Shown: positions 8,790 through 17,874 of the stretch, one piece after another
Layout: each line of letters opens with the position of its first letter
How positions within the stretch are numbered: position 1 is the stretch's first letter
NCBI RefSeq assembly: GCF_000406165.1
Contig: NZ_CM001977.1
Location: 3,507,660 to 3,571,659, forward strand
Reading direction: 5' to 3'
Source: Dickeya zeae NCPPB 2538
GTDB taxonomy: Bacteria > Pseudomonadota > Gammaproteobacteria > Enterobacterales > Enterobacteriaceae
DNA length: 64,000 nucleotides
Position numbers and translations under genes: made by a program
Notes under the pieces: model-generated
Seen by the model: the letters and a program-made list of their open reading frames with translations, nothing else
Told to the model about the DNA's origin: nothing
Database searches by the model: none

Positions 8790-9069
8790 GCGCCAAATTC
8801 CCCCTATAACCAAAAATGACGAAATCTGCCCGGCCCCGGCGTTTACTCCTGTCCGGGGTACCCTGATGAAGGGTAGCGAGCATGCCAAACAACGCAAAAC
8901 GCAGCCACCATTCATCGTATTCGTCGATACAAACAGGCAATCACTACACAGTTCTGCCTGGCAGCCATACCGTACCAACAGGGCTAAGACACGGACAACG
9001 ACGGCACACAGCCTATCAATATCAATCCGTTATCACCATAAGACAGTTGTATTGAAATTTTAAAGACGG

Positions 9070-9137
9070 ATGTTTTACCGATGAATACTGTTTACCAATA
9101 GATACTATTTACCAGTCAGTACTGGTTTGCCGATCAA
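9070..9137. repeat. Degenerate tandem array, four 17-bp units
   Basis: Units begin at 9070, 9087, 9104 and 9121, exactly 17 bases apart. The second is ACTGTTTACCAATAGAT and the third ACTATTTACCAGTCAGT; all four share a core close to TTTACC. The array occupies the end of the 388-base gap between nlpD and pcm. The remainder of that gap (8790-9069) should contain the nlpD promoter, but I see no clear -35/-10 pair. Confidence 0.7.
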
Positions 9138-9177
9138 GACGATGTCATTGAAGATGGTGACGGCGAGTGCCACGGTA

Positions 9178-9804
9178 TCAAGCCAGTTCCCCTTTGACCA
9201 GCGGAACAAACCGAACTGTTTCCACCGTCTGGACGATAAATTCACCATGACGGTGCACAACCACCTGCAACGTTTGCTGTTGCTCCCCTACCGGCAACAC
9301 CATAATGCCGCCTTCATCGAGTTGCTCCATCAACGCCGAGGGGATCTCCGGCGGAGCCGCCGTGACAATAATGGCATCGAATGGCCCTTTAGAAGCCCAG
9401 CCTTGCCAGCCATCGCCATGGCGGGTGGAAATATTATGCAGATCCAGTTGCTTAAGACGCCTTTTCGCCTGCCACTGCAGGCCTTTAATGCGCTCAACTG
9501 AAAACACATGCTGCACCAGATGTGCCAGGATGGCGGTTTGATAGCCGGACCCCGTGCCAATTTCCAGCACACGCGATACCGGCGTCAGCCGTAACAACTC
9601 CGTCATTCTGGCGACGGTGTATGGTTGAGAAATGGTTTGTCCGGAGCCGATGGGCAGGGCGACATTATCATAGGCTTTATGCTCGAACGCCTCGTCAACA
9701 AAGCGTTCACGGGGAACCGAAGCCATCGCCTGCAACAGGCGCTCATCCTGAATTCCCTGCTGGCGAAGCTGTTCCAGCAGCGTTTGCACGCGTTTGTTCA
9801 CCAT
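9178..9804 (-). CDS. pcm: Protein-L-isoaspartate O-methyltransferase
   Basis: Repairs age-damaged proteins by methylating isoaspartyl residues with S-adenosylmethionine. The 208-aa length equals E. coli Pcm. The SAM-binding motif VLEIGTGSGYQTAILAHL lies around residues 81-98, and IVTAAPPEIP around 147-156. The ATG at 9804 is preceded by the remains of surE; the surE TGA overlaps the pcm start codon region exactly as in E. coli (ATGGTGA), so translational coupling to an upstream gene is retained in form. Confidence 0.97.
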   Translation of the reverse strand: MVNKRVQTLLEQLRQQGIQDERLLQAMASVPRERFVDEAFEHKAYDNVALPIGSGQTISQPYTVARMTELLRLTPVSRVLEIGTGSGYQTAILAHLVQHVFSVERIKGLQWQAKRRLKQLDLHNISTRHGDGWQGWASKGPFDAIIVTAAPPEIPSALMEQLDEGGIMVLPVGEQQQTLQVVVHRHGEFIVQTVETVRFVPLVKGELA

Positions 9805-9932
9805 TCCCAGCCCGCTCCAGCGTTAGCCCACCTCATCAACTCGCTCCGTCCCCCGATAGCAAAGAAACCGACTGCACATCCCGGCATAACACAGGCGTCT
9901 GCGACCGAAAAATCCACCGCGGATCAGACCGA
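9798..9932 (-). pseudogene. surE: Putative surE remnant (3' end only)
   Basis: In related bacteria surE (nucleotide phosphatase, about 250 aa) lies between truD and pcm and overlaps both. Here only 128 bases separate the truD stop and the pcm ATG. Read in the frame that overlaps pcm, they end in ELMRWANAGAGWEW, then TGA at 9798-9800. This resembles the SurE C-terminus (E. coli ends DWLNSVGVGTQW), with the stop at the expected overlap. No SurE N-terminus (MRILLSNDDG type) exists. I infer deletion of nearly the whole gene. The match is short, so the identification depends partly on position. Confidence 0.55.
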
Positions 9933-10985
9933 TTACCTATTTTCCTGTTGTTCCTGTTGCACAGGAAGCAGCAGTTCCCGCACCACGCTGGTGGCAAAGC
10001 ACCCCGCAGGCAGCCAAAAGTGCAACTCCAGCGTGGCATCATCTTGCCACGACCAGCGCATCTCTTGCGGATACAACATGATAGCGCGACGAGCACTCTC
10101 CACCCGCTCGCGCGTCAACAATGATAAGAGCTGAGTGTGCTCCTGCAAACATTGCTGCTCAAACGACAGCGCCAGCGCTTGCACGCCAGGGTCGCCTTGT
10201 CCCGGTAAGGCCGCGGTAATTTGTACGTCGCCAGCATTCACTCGTGACTGCGCGTCGTCCAACTCCTCCGGCTTCACCACAAACCAGCTACCGCGACCGG
10301 TCAGTTGCAGTGCATCACCCACCAATACTTCTGTTGGGCCATATGTCGCCAGCCGCGCACTGGCTATCTGATTAAATAATTCACTGCGAACGGCCGACAG
10401 GTAGAAACTCCGTTTGCTGCGATCCTTAACACGAATCTCGTCATTCGCCCAACGACGGGCCTGATCCAGATTATTACCATCGCGACCAAAACGCTGACTG
10501 CCGAAATAATTAGGGACGCCCCCGGCTGCGACCTGCTGCAAACGGGTCTCGACCTCGGCACGGTCACTGATCTCACGCAACACCAGTCGAAATGCATTGC
10601 CACGTAGCGCACCAATTCGCAGTTTACGGCGATGGCGATGTGCTTCAAGAATTTCACACCCATCGAGCGCAAATGCGGACCACTCAGGGTCCTCTTTACC
10701 TGGCAAATGAAGACAGAACCACTGCTCGGTTACCGCATGACGATCTTTTAGTCCGGCATAGCTGACAGAACGCGCCGGGATACCTGCAAACCTGGCCAGT
10801 GCTTCCGCCACAAAAATGGTATTACACTCTCGTTTACGAAGGCGTACCAGCACATGTTCGCCATCACCATCTGCGCTAAACCCCAAATCCTCGGCAACGA
10901 AGAAATCATCTGGCGACGCCTTGAGTGCCCCTGTTGCGACAGGTTCACCATGCAGCCAAAACAGTGATTCACGAGCCATCACCAT
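9933..10985 (-). CDS. truD: tRNA pseudouridine(13) synthase
   Basis: Makes pseudouridine at position 13 of tRNA-Glu. The conserved TruD segment AGLKDRHAVTEQWFC near residues 78-92 holds the catalytic Asp (D81). GVPNYFGSQRFGRDGNNL near 156-173 and NAFRLVLREI near 131 are further family motifs. Length is 350 aa, against 349 in E. coli. The last residues (LLLPVQQEQQENR) differ from E. coli, and surE no longer overlaps this end. The ATG at 10985 overlaps the ispF stop (ATGGTGA). Confidence 0.96.
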   Translation of the reverse strand: MVMARESLFWLHGEPVATGALKASPDDFFVAEDLGFSADGDGEHVLVRLRKRECNTIFVAEALARFAGIPARSVSYAGLKDRHAVTEQWFCLHLPGKEDPEWSAFALDGCEILEAHRHRRKLRIGALRGNAFRLVLREISDRAEVETRLQQVAAGGVPNYFGSQRFGRDGNNLDQARRWANDEIRVKDRSKRSFYLSAVRSELFNQIASARLATYGPTEVLVGDALQLTGRGSWFVVKPEELDDAQSRVNAGDVQITAALPGQGDPGVQALALSFEQQCLQEHTQLLSLLTRERVESARRAIMLYPQEMRWSWQDDATLELHFWLPAGCFATSVVRELLLPVQQEQQENR

Positions 10986-11476
10986 GCCACGACTCCCGCC
11001 GCATCGCTTCTGACCAGTAACACGACCGCTTCACAGGCAATTCCTTCGCCACGCCCGGTAAAACCCAGTTGTTCCGTGGTGGTCGCCTTCACATTAACGT
11101 CATCCATATGCGATTGCAGATCTTCAGCAATATTGACGCGCATTTGTGGGATGTGCGGTGCCATCTTCGGGGCCTGTGCAATGATAGTGACATCCAGGTT
11201 ACCCAACTCGTACCCTTTATCGGTAATACGACGCCAGGCCTCACGCAGCAATTCACGGCTGTCGATGCCGCGATAAGCCGGGTCAGTATCGGGAAACAGT
11301 TTGCCGATATCGCCCATTGCCGCTGCGCCCAGCAATGCGTCGGTAACCGCATGCAACACAACATCACCATCGGAATGCGCCAGCAAACCGCGCTCATAGG
11401 GAATACGCACCCCACCGATCACCAACGGACCTTCCCCGCCAAATTTATGCACATCAAAACCATGACCGATACGCAT
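10979..11476 (-). CDS. ispF: 2-C-methyl-D-erythritol 2,4-cyclodiphosphate synthase
   Basis: Cyclises CDP-methylerythritol 2-phosphate in the MEP isoprenoid pathway. The N-terminal MRIGHGFDVHKFG carries the zinc ligands (D8, H10); the third ligand H42 lies in LLAHSDGDVVLHA. TTTEQLGFTGRGEGIACEA near the C-terminus is the substrate and CDP-binding stretch. I chose ATG 11476 (165 aa); a GTG directly before it at 11479 is possible. The C-terminus (RSDAAGVVAW) is a few residues longer than in E. coli. Follows ispD by 24 bases. Confidence 0.97.
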   Translation of the reverse strand: MRIGHGFDVHKFGGEGPLVIGGVRIPYERGLLAHSDGDVVLHAVTDALLGAAAMGDIGKLFPDTDPAYRGIDSRELLREAWRRITDKGYELGNLDVTIIAQAPKMAPHIPQMRVNIAEDLQSHMDDVNVKATTTEQLGFTGRGEGIACEAVVLLVRSDAAGVVAW

Positions 11477-11500
11477 CACTCAGGCTCCTTTATTATCGTG

Positions 11501-12208
11501 TTAATGATGATCCAGACTGCGCATCAAATAAAATTCCGCCAGAGCCAGATCCTCCGGGCGTGTGACTTTGATATTGTCTGCACGCCCCGGAACTATCTGC
11601 GGCTGATAACCGCAATATTCCAGCGCCGAGGCCTCATCGGTTATGGTTGCCCCTTCACGCAACGCGCGTTCCAGACACGAGCGCAGCAGCGCCAGCGGGA
11701 ACAGTTGCGGCGTCAGTGCATGCCACAGCGCTTCACGTTCTACCGTGTGGTCAATGTGTCCATCACGGCTGCGCTTCATGGTATCACGTACCGGGGCCGC
11801 CAAAATGCCACCGACTTCACTCTGCCCGGTCAGGAGCAATAGTCTTGATAAATCATCCTGATGTAAACAAGGGCGGGCGGCATCATGCACCAACACCCAA
11901 TCAGCTTGCTGCACCTGTTGCAACCCAGCCAGCACCGAATCGGCACGCTGACGACCGCCGATCACCACCTGAATACGGGGATCCGAAGCCAGAGGTAGCG
12001 CGGAAAAATAGGGGTCATCGGCACTAATAGCGATAATTATCCGTTGAATTCGCGGCTGGCGTAGCAACGCGGCGACCGTGTGTTCAAGAATGGTTTTCGT
12101 ACCGATGGAAAGATACTGTTTGGGGCGATCACTGAGCATCCGGCTGCCGTTACCCGCCGCCGGCAAAACAGCGACCACCTCAGCCACGGCGTGATTCAGA
12201 GTAGACAT
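11501..12208 (-). CDS. ispD: 2-C-methyl-D-erythritol 4-phosphate cytidylyltransferase
   Basis: Joins methylerythritol 4-phosphate to CMP in the MEP isoprenoid pathway. The glycosyltransferase-like nucleotide-binding signature VLPAAGNGSRM lies at residues 14-24, with VHDAARPCLHQDDL near 106. Length is 235 aa, typical for the family. Begins two bases after the ftsB stop; ftsB-ispD-ispF-truD form one dense minus-strand operon. Confidence 0.97.
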   Translation of the reverse strand: MSTLNHAVAEVVAVLPAAGNGSRMLSDRPKQYLSIGTKTILEHTVAALLRQPRIQRIIIAISADDPYFSALPLASDPRIQVVIGGRQRADSVLAGLQQVQQADWVLVHDAARPCLHQDDLSRLLLLTGQSEVGGILAAPVRDTMKRSRDGHIDHTVEREALWHALTPQLFPLALLRSCLERALREGATITDEASALEYCGYQPQIVPGRADNIKVTRPEDLALAEFYLMRSLDHH

Positions 12209-12210
12209 AC

Positions 12211-12564
12211 CTAGCGAGACATCGATGATGAAGTGGAAGACGTCGGGGAGGATGGGGCAGGTGACGAGCTACTGCCCGAACGGCGATCAGCCTGGTCTGC
12301 TACTAAACGATAAAAACTTTCACCCGGTTTGGTCATACCCAGCTCGTTGCGCGCACGCTCCTCAATGGCTTCCTGACCGCCGTTGAGGTCGTCGATTTCG
12401 GCGAACAGCTGTTCGTTACGGGATTTCAGTTTAACGTTGTTGGCCTGCTGCACCGCCACGTCATCCTTCACCCGCACATAATCATGAACACCGTTTTTCC
12501 CCAGCCAGAGCGAATATTGCAACCAACCGAGAAGAATCAACAATAATAGCGAAAGTTTTCCCAT
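12211..12564 (-). CDS. ftsB: Cell division protein FtsB
   Basis: Bitopic divisome protein that forms a complex with FtsL and FtsQ. An N-terminal transmembrane helix (about residues 4-21, LSLLLLILLGWLQYSLWLG) is followed by a periplasmic coiled coil (about 28-75). The conserved GGQEAIEERARNELGMTKPGESFYRLV covers 62-88 region. The Ser/Pro-rich tail (from about 96) extends the protein to 117 aa, versus 103 in E. coli. The 198 bases upstream (12565-12762) must hold its promoter; I see no clear signal there. Confidence 0.95.
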   Translation of the reverse strand: MGKLSLLLLILLGWLQYSLWLGKNGVHDYVRVKDDVAVQQANNVKLKSRNEQLFAEIDDLNGGQEAIEERARNELGMTKPGESFYRLVADQADRRSGSSSSPAPSSPTSSTSSSMSR

Positions 12565-12762
12565 CCAGCCCCCTGAAAAGCCGCCTAATCATCCCATAAC
12601 TTTTGTCAGGACTCCACCTCCGCCAGCAGCATTCGTTTCTGGCAGGGAAAAGTCAGGCGTAACCAGTCGGTGACGGATAAAGTTACTCACTCATGGACAC
12701 AGTTTTAGCAAAGAAATAAATAGTCTGAAATCGGTATCGTGGCGGGAATAACGCCTGAAGGG

Positions 12763-13128
12763 CTACCATCCGGTGATTAACACAAACACCAACCAGAACA
12801 GGCCCGGAATGCTGACCGCACAGCAGAGCATCATCCACCCCACATGATTTGGCAACAATACGCGGAACAACATACCGATCAGAACCGACAGGGGCATCAG
12901 CGCCAGGAAGAAAGGCCAGGTATACAGCATCAACAGCAGCGTGGAGTTCAGGCCGTAGAACACGAATGGCAGGGAAAAAGCCAGCCAGTAGAAACAAAAA
13001 CCGGCCAGTGCACCCACCAGCGGACTGTAGGACGCCCCAGGATGCACGTCCTCCTCACCTTGAAAGCTCTGCGTGCTGTTATAGGTTTGCGTACTGCTAT
13101 CAGGTAATGGCGTCACACTCTGCATCAT
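12763..13128 (-). CDS. ygbE: YgbE-like inner-membrane protein (DUF3561)
   Basis: Small membrane protein of unknown function. About 35 polar N-terminal residues precede three hydrophobic segments (about 36-58, 63-88 and 95-119). The YTWPFFLALMP stretch in the second segment is shared with E. coli YgbE, which lies at the same place between ftsB and cysC. Length 121 aa against 107 in E. coli, the difference being in the polar N-terminus. Two consecutive ATG codons open the frame. Confidence 0.85.
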   Translation of the reverse strand: MMQSVTPLPDSSTQTYNSTQSFQGEEDVHPGASYSPLVGALAGFCFYWLAFSLPFVFYGLNSTLLLMLYTWPFFLALMPLSVLIGMLFRVLLPNHVGWMMLCCAVSIPGLFWLVFVLITGW

Positions 13129-13261
13129 CGTTCCTGCTTACCCCATCACCGGGTAACCGTTGGCCTGAAGACTGCCCCTTCACTCGCACACCCCGTAGCG
13201 CGACAACGTAAACACACCTACGCCACAGAGGTGAACAGCCTCGTGAAGGGCCATCTGAGGC

Positions 13262-13894
13262 TTAGATGATAGCTCGACCATGCAGCATATCTAATAATTC
13301 GTCGACTAAATTTGTTACCAATTGTTGGCCGTCCAGATGCAATTCCGGCTGTTCCGGCGCCTCATAAATGGCATCAATACCGGTGAAATTACGCAGCTCA
13401 CCGGCTCGGGCTTTCTTGTACAGACCTTTGGGGTCACGGGCTTCACAAATCGACAGCGGCGTATCAACGAACACTTCAAGAAACTGCCCCTGATCAAGCA
13501 GTTCGCGTACCATCTGCCGTTCAGCACGATGCGGAGAGATAAACGCGGTTAATACAACCAGGCCCGCATCGACCATCAACCGGGCGACCTCGCCCACCCG
13601 GCGGATATTCTCCCGCCGGTCGTCGTCGCTGAATCCCAGATCACGGCAGAGGCCATGCCGAACATTATCGCCATCAAGCAAATAAGTACTGACACCACGG
13701 GCAAACAGCGACTGCTCCAGCGCCCCGGCTAACGTAGACTTACCGGAACCGGACAACCCGGTAAACCACACCACCACGCCACGGTGACCGTGTTGCCGTT
13801 CCCGGTCTTCACGCGCCACCGCATGGTCATGCCACACCACATTGGCATCAACCGGTCTATTGTCGTCAACCGGTCTGGAATGCGTTTGCGTCAC
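13262..13894 (-). CDS. cysC: Adenylylsulfate kinase
   Basis: Phosphorylates adenylylsulfate (APS) to PAPS during sulfate assimilation. The P-loop GLSGSGKST lies around residues 45-53, and DGDNVRHGLCRDLGFS around 74-89 binds APS. I chose the GTG at 13894 (VTQTHSRPVDD), which directly follows the cysN stop and has GGGAGG eight bases upstream. This gives 211 codons including stop. An ATG ten codons earlier lies inside cysN. The N-terminal extension before NVVWHDH is slightly longer than in E. coli and contains a short PVDxNRPVD duplication. Last gene of cysGDNC. Confidence 0.95.
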   Translation of the reverse strand: MTQTHSRPVDDNRPVDANVVWHDHAVAREDRERQHGHRGVVVWFTGLSGSGKSTLAGALEQSLFARGVSTYLLDGDNVRHGLCRDLGFSDDDRRENIRRVGEVARLMVDAGLVVLTAFISPHRAERQMVRELLDQGQFLEVFVDTPLSICEARDPKGLYKKARAGELRNFTGIDAIYEAPEQPELHLDGQQLVTNLVDELLDMLHGRAII

Positions 13895-13895
13895 C

Positions 13896-15323
13896 TTATT
13901 TCCCTCCCAGCAGGTCACGTGCACCCCAGTGCGGGAAGTGACGGCGAATCAAGGCGTTCAACTCCAGCTCAAACGCACTGTAATCACCGGTCTGCGTGAC
14001 AGTCTGTACCACCGGCTCACGCACCAACCCGGCACCGACCGTTACATTACTCAGACGATCGATAAAAATCATGCCGCCGGTAACGGGATTGTGCTGGTAC
14101 TTATCCAGTACTAACGGTTCATCAAAGGTAAGCTCTACCAGACCAATACCGTTAAGCGGCAGCGATTCGGTAACCCGCTGCGTCAGGGTGTTGATATCCA
14201 CCTGATAGTGAATTTTTTCCACCCGTGCGCGGGTTTTCTTACCGGCAATTTTGATATCGTAGCTTTGTCCCGGTACCAAGGGCTGCTCAGCCATCCACAC
14301 CACATCCACATTGGCACTGCGAACCGCCTGACGTGTTTCTTCACTGCTGACCAGTAAGTCTCCCCGGCTGATATCAACCTCGCTGGCTAGCACCAGCGTC
14401 ACCGCTTCACCCGCCTGCGCCTGCTGTAGGTCACCATCGAAAGTCACGATACGACTGACGCTGGACTCCACGCCGGACGGTAAGACTTTTACTCGCTGGC
14501 CAACCTGCACGGTGCCTGAGGCGACCGTACCGGCATAACCACGGAAATCAAGATTCGGGCGGTTGACATACTGCACCGGGAAACGCATTGGCTGACTCAG
14601 GCTACGGGCAGAGACATTAACGGTTTCCAGCACGTCCAGCAGCGTCGGGCCGCTATACCAGTTCATAAACGAACTGGGCGTTGCCACATTATCGCCATCC
14701 AGCGCGGAAATCGGCACAAAGGTGATATCCAAATCCGCCGGTAACTGACCAGCGAAATCCAGATAATCGCGCTTGAACTGTTCAAAGACCGCCTGCTGAT
14801 AATCCACCAAATCCATCTTGTTAACAGCGACTACCAGATGGCGAATCCCCAATAGCGTAGCGATGAAGCTGTGACGCCGGGTCTGATCCAGCACGCCTTT
14901 ACGCGCATCGATCAACAAAATCGCCAATTCGCAGGTAGACGCGCCGGTCGCCATATTACGGGTGTACTGCTCATGCCCCGGCGTATCGGCAATAATAAAT
15001 TTGCGCTTTTCAGTGGAAAAATAGCGATAGGCCACATCTATGGTGATGCCCTGCTCGCGCTCAGCCTGTAAGCCATCCACCAGCAATGCCAGATCCAGCT
15101 TTTCACCCTGCGTACCAAGGCGTTTGCTGTCATTGTGCAACGTAGAGAGCTGATCTTCATAAATTTGACGCGTATCGTGCAGCAATCGGCCAATCAGGGT
15201 GCTTTTGCCATCGTCAACGCTGCCGCAGGTCAAAAAACGCAGCAGGCTTTTGTTCTGCTGTGCATGAAGGTAAGCCTCAACCCCGCCCTGCTCGGCAATC
15301 TGTTTTGCAATGCTATGATTCAT
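13896..15323 (-). CDS. cysN: Sulfate adenylyltransferase GTPase subunit
   Basis: GTPase subunit of ATP sulfurylase; GTP hydrolysis drives formation of adenylylsulfate by CysD. GTP-binding motifs are visible: GSVDDGKSTLIGRLL near residues 34-48, DTPGHEQYTRNM near 110-121 and NKMDL near 166-170. Two beta-barrel domains follow, as in EF-Tu. 475 aa, as in E. coli. Starts 11 bases after cysD and ends next to the cysC start. Confidence 0.97.
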   Translation of the reverse strand: MNHSIAKQIAEQGGVEAYLHAQQNKSLLRFLTCGSVDDGKSTLIGRLLHDTRQIYEDQLSTLHNDSKRLGTQGEKLDLALLVDGLQAEREQGITIDVAYRYFSTEKRKFIIADTPGHEQYTRNMATGASTCELAILLIDARKGVLDQTRRHSFIATLLGIRHLVVAVNKMDLVDYQQAVFEQFKRDYLDFAGQLPADLDITFVPISALDGDNVATPSSFMNWYSGPTLLDVLETVNVSARSLSQPMRFPVQYVNRPNLDFRGYAGTVASGTVQVGQRVKVLPSGVESSVSRIVTFDGDLQQAQAGEAVTLVLASEVDISRGDLLVSSEETRQAVRSANVDVVWMAEQPLVPGQSYDIKIAGKKTRARVEKIHYQVDINTLTQRVTESLPLNGIGLVELTFDEPLVLDKYQHNPVTGGMIFIDRLSNVTVGAGLVREPVVQTVTQTGDYSAFELELNALIRRHFPHWGARDLLGGK

Positions 15324-15334
15324 TTGACGATTCC

Positions 15335-16243
15335 TCAGAAGTACCCTTGACGCTTTTTAAGCTCCATGGAGCCGGCCTGATCGCGGTCAATGACCCGTCC
15401 CTGACGTTCACTGGTGGTGGACACCAACATCTCTTCAATGATTTCCGGTAACGTCTGCGCCTGTGACTCCACTGCACCGGTCAGCGGCCAGCAACCCAGT
15501 GTGCGAAAACGCACCATACGCTTGGCGATAACTTCACCCGGTTGCAGATCGATACGGTCATCATCCACCATCAACAGCATGCCATCGCGCTCCAGCACCG
15601 GACGTTCCGCAGCCAGATACAGCGGCACAATATCGATATTTTCCAGATAGATGTATTGCCAGATGTCCAGTTCAGTCCAGTTGGAAAGCGGGAATACGCG
15701 GATGCTTTCGCCTTTATTAATCTGGCCGTTATAGTTGTTCCACAATTCCGGCCGCTGATTTTTAGGATCCCAGCGGTGGGCGCGATCGCGGAAAGAGTAG
15801 ATACGCTCTTTAGCACGGGATTTTTCCTCGTCACGGCGAGCGCCACCAAATGCGGCATCAAAACCGTACTTATCCAGTGCCTGTTTTAGCCCTTCGGTTT
15901 TCATGATGTCGGTATGCTTGGCGCTGCCGTGCACAAAGGGATTGATCCCCATCGCCACCCCTTCCGGGTTACGGTGCACCAGCAACTCACAGCCATAAGC
16001 TTTGGCGGTACGATCGCGGAATTCGTACATTTCGCGAAATTTCCAGCCAGTATCCACATGCAAGAGCGGAAACGGCAACGTACCCGGAAAGAACGCCTTG
16101 CGGGCCAGATGCAACATCACGGAGGAGTCCTTGCCGATGGAGTACAGCATCACCGGGTTGCTGAATTCGGCCGCCACCTCACGAATGATATGAATACTTT
16201 CTGCTTCAAGCTGCTTTAAATGCGTGAGTCTTTTCTCGTCCAT
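15335..16243 (-). CDS. cysD: Sulfate adenylyltransferase subunit 2
   Basis: Catalytic subunit of ATP sulfurylase. The PP-loop SIGKDSSVMLHL lies around residues 35-46, and RRDEEKSRAKER around 135-146 is part of the active site. 302 aa, as in E. coli. Ten bases separate it from cysG, so the two are probably co-translated. Confidence 0.97.
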   Translation of the reverse strand: MDEKRLTHLKQLEAESIHIIREVAAEFSNPVMLYSIGKDSSVMLHLARKAFFPGTLPFPLLHVDTGWKFREMYEFRDRTAKAYGCELLVHRNPEGVAMGINPFVHGSAKHTDIMKTEGLKQALDKYGFDAAFGGARRDEEKSRAKERIYSFRDRAHRWDPKNQRPELWNNYNGQINKGESIRVFPLSNWTELDIWQYIYLENIDIVPLYLAAERPVLERDGMLLMVDDDRIDLQPGEVIAKRMVRFRTLGCWPLTGAVESQAQTLPEIIEEMLVSTTSERQGRVIDRDQAGSMELKKRQGYF

Positions 16244-16253
16244 AACCTTAACC

Positions 16254-17675
16254 TTAAGCCAGATTCACCACGGCCGAGCGCCCATCATTCGGCGTCATCC
16301 GCGCTTGTTCACCAAACCAGGCGATGTGTTGATGCAAATCCACCACTTCGCCGATAACCAGCAATGCAGGCGTCGGAGCCTGTTGCGCCAGCGTTTCTAA
16401 TTCCGCCAGTGTTCCCGTCAGCACGACCTGATCCTGTCGGGTACCGCGGCCGATGACCGCCACCGGCGTCTGTGCAGCCCGACCATGCGCAATCAGTTGC
16501 TGGCTGATTTCCGCCGATTTGACCGTGCCCATATAGATAGCCAATGTCTGCCTGCCGCGCGCCAGCGTCGACCAGTCCAGCGCATCGCCATCCGGTCGAC
16601 AATGTCCGGTGATGAATGTCACGCTCTGCGCGTAATCCCGGTGTGTCAACGGAATGCCAGCGTAGGCTGTCGCACCTGCCGCCGCCGTAATTCCCGGCAC
16701 CACCTGAAACGGAATACCGGCCTGCGCTACCTGTTGCAGTTCTTCGCCACCGCGGCCAAAAATAAAGGGATCGCCGCCTTTGAGCCGTACAACCCGTTTC
16801 CCTTCTTGCGCCAGTTTCACCAACAGCGCATTAATCTCTTCTTGTGGCAGCAGGTGCGCGCTGGCGCGTTTACCGACACAAATTCGCTCGGCATCACGGC
16901 GTACCAGATCCAGCACATCGTTACTGACCAGATGATCGTAAAGCACCACATCCGCCTGCTGGATGACCTGCAAGCCGCGCAGTGTCAGCAAACCGGCATC
17001 GCCGGGACCAGCCCCCACCAAGGCTACCTCGCCCTGTTGCCCCTCAGGCTGCGACAGCTGCTGTTCCAGTTCCTGCTCGGCCTGAGCCAGTTGACCGGCC
17101 GCTACCAGACTGGAAAAACGGCCGGTAAACACTCGCTCCCAAAACCGACGGCGTTCCGTTATTGATGCCAGTTGCTGCTTGATGCGGCCGCGCCATTTTC
17201 CGGCCAGCTCTGCCATCTGCCCCAGACGAGCAGGCAATAGCGCCTCGAGCTTTTCTCGTAATAACCGTGCCAGCACCGGTGCCTGACCACCCGATGAAAT
17301 CGCCACCACCAAGGGCGAGCGGTCAATCAGCGACGGGAAAATGAACGAGCATTTAGGTTGATCGTCTACCACGTTAACCAGTAGCTGGCGTTGATTAGCC
17401 TGCTCAAATACCGTGGCATTCAGCACCCCGTCATCGGTGGCGGCAATCACCAGAAATACGTTATCCAGCAGCGCAGGGGAAAAATCCTGCGCGACCCAGG
17501 CCAGTTGTCCCGCCTGATGCAAAGCCTGAAGCGGCTCGCACAACGACCGCGCTACGACCCGGACATCCGCCCCGGCACGTTGCAACAAGTCAATTTTGCG
17601 GGTTGCCACCTCACCGCCCCCCACCACCAACACGGGGCGTTGCCGGAGATCGGCGAATATAGGGAGATAGTTCAC
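16254..17675 (-). CDS. cysG: Siroheme synthase (trifunctional CysG)
   Basis: Makes siroheme from uroporphyrinogen III by two methylations, dehydrogenation and iron insertion. Siroheme is the cofactor of the CysI sulfite reductase encoded upstream. The N-terminal dehydrogenase/ferrochelatase domain (about 1-200) carries the NAD site VVGGGEVATRK (17-27) and SSGGQAPVLARLLREK near 128. The C-terminal SAM methyltransferase domain begins at VALVGAGPGDAGLLTL near 215 and includes RLKGGDPFIFGRGGEEL. 473 aa, slightly longer than E. coli (457). In E. coli cysG is with nir genes; here it leads cysDNC. About 200 bases upstream (17676-17874) hold no gene and are AT-rich, which suits a promoter for cysG. 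Confidence 0.96.
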   Translation of the reverse strand: MNYLPIFADLRQRPVLVVGGGEVATRKIDLLQRAGADVRVVARSLCEPLQALHQAGQLAWVAQDFSPALLDNVFLVIAATDDGVLNATVFEQANQRQLLVNVVDDQPKCSFIFPSLIDRSPLVVAISSGGQAPVLARLLREKLEALLPARLGQMAELAGKWRGRIKQQLASITERRRFWERVFTGRFSSLVAAGQLAQAEQELEQQLSQPEGQQGEVALVGAGPGDAGLLTLRGLQVIQQADVVLYDHLVSNDVLDLVRRDAERICVGKRASAHLLPQEEINALLVKLAQEGKRVVRLKGGDPFIFGRGGEELQQVAQAGIPFQVVPGITAAAGATAYAGIPLTHRDYAQSVTFITGHCRPDGDALDWSTLARGRQTLAIYMGTVKSAEISQQLIAHGRAAQTPVAVIGRGTRQDQVVLTGTLAELETLAQQAPTPALLVIGEVVDLHQHIAWFGEQARMTPNDGRSAVVNLA

Positions 17676-17874
17676 AGATGCCTTTACTAAGCTAAAAATT
17701 CTATAAAGCGACTATAAAACGTGAAGAGAAGGGTTATGAAATGCCGAATTAGTATGATTAGTTCCGTAATGGAATAACAAACTGCGCGTGAAAGAATAAA
17801 AACGCTTAATAACGGTTTTCATGACGATTTTTACACTTCGCGTTCGCCTGAGTCTGCATTGGCAGACGGGAACA
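17676..17874. other. AT-rich intergenic spacer before cysG
   Basis: No gene is seen. The position and base composition suggest the cysG promoter and possibly a CysB site, but I cannot place a convincing -35/-10 pair. A small hairpin at 17852-17867 (GTCTGC-ATTG-GCAGAC) lies just after the stop of the upstream gene and may end part of its transcript. Confidence 0.4.
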
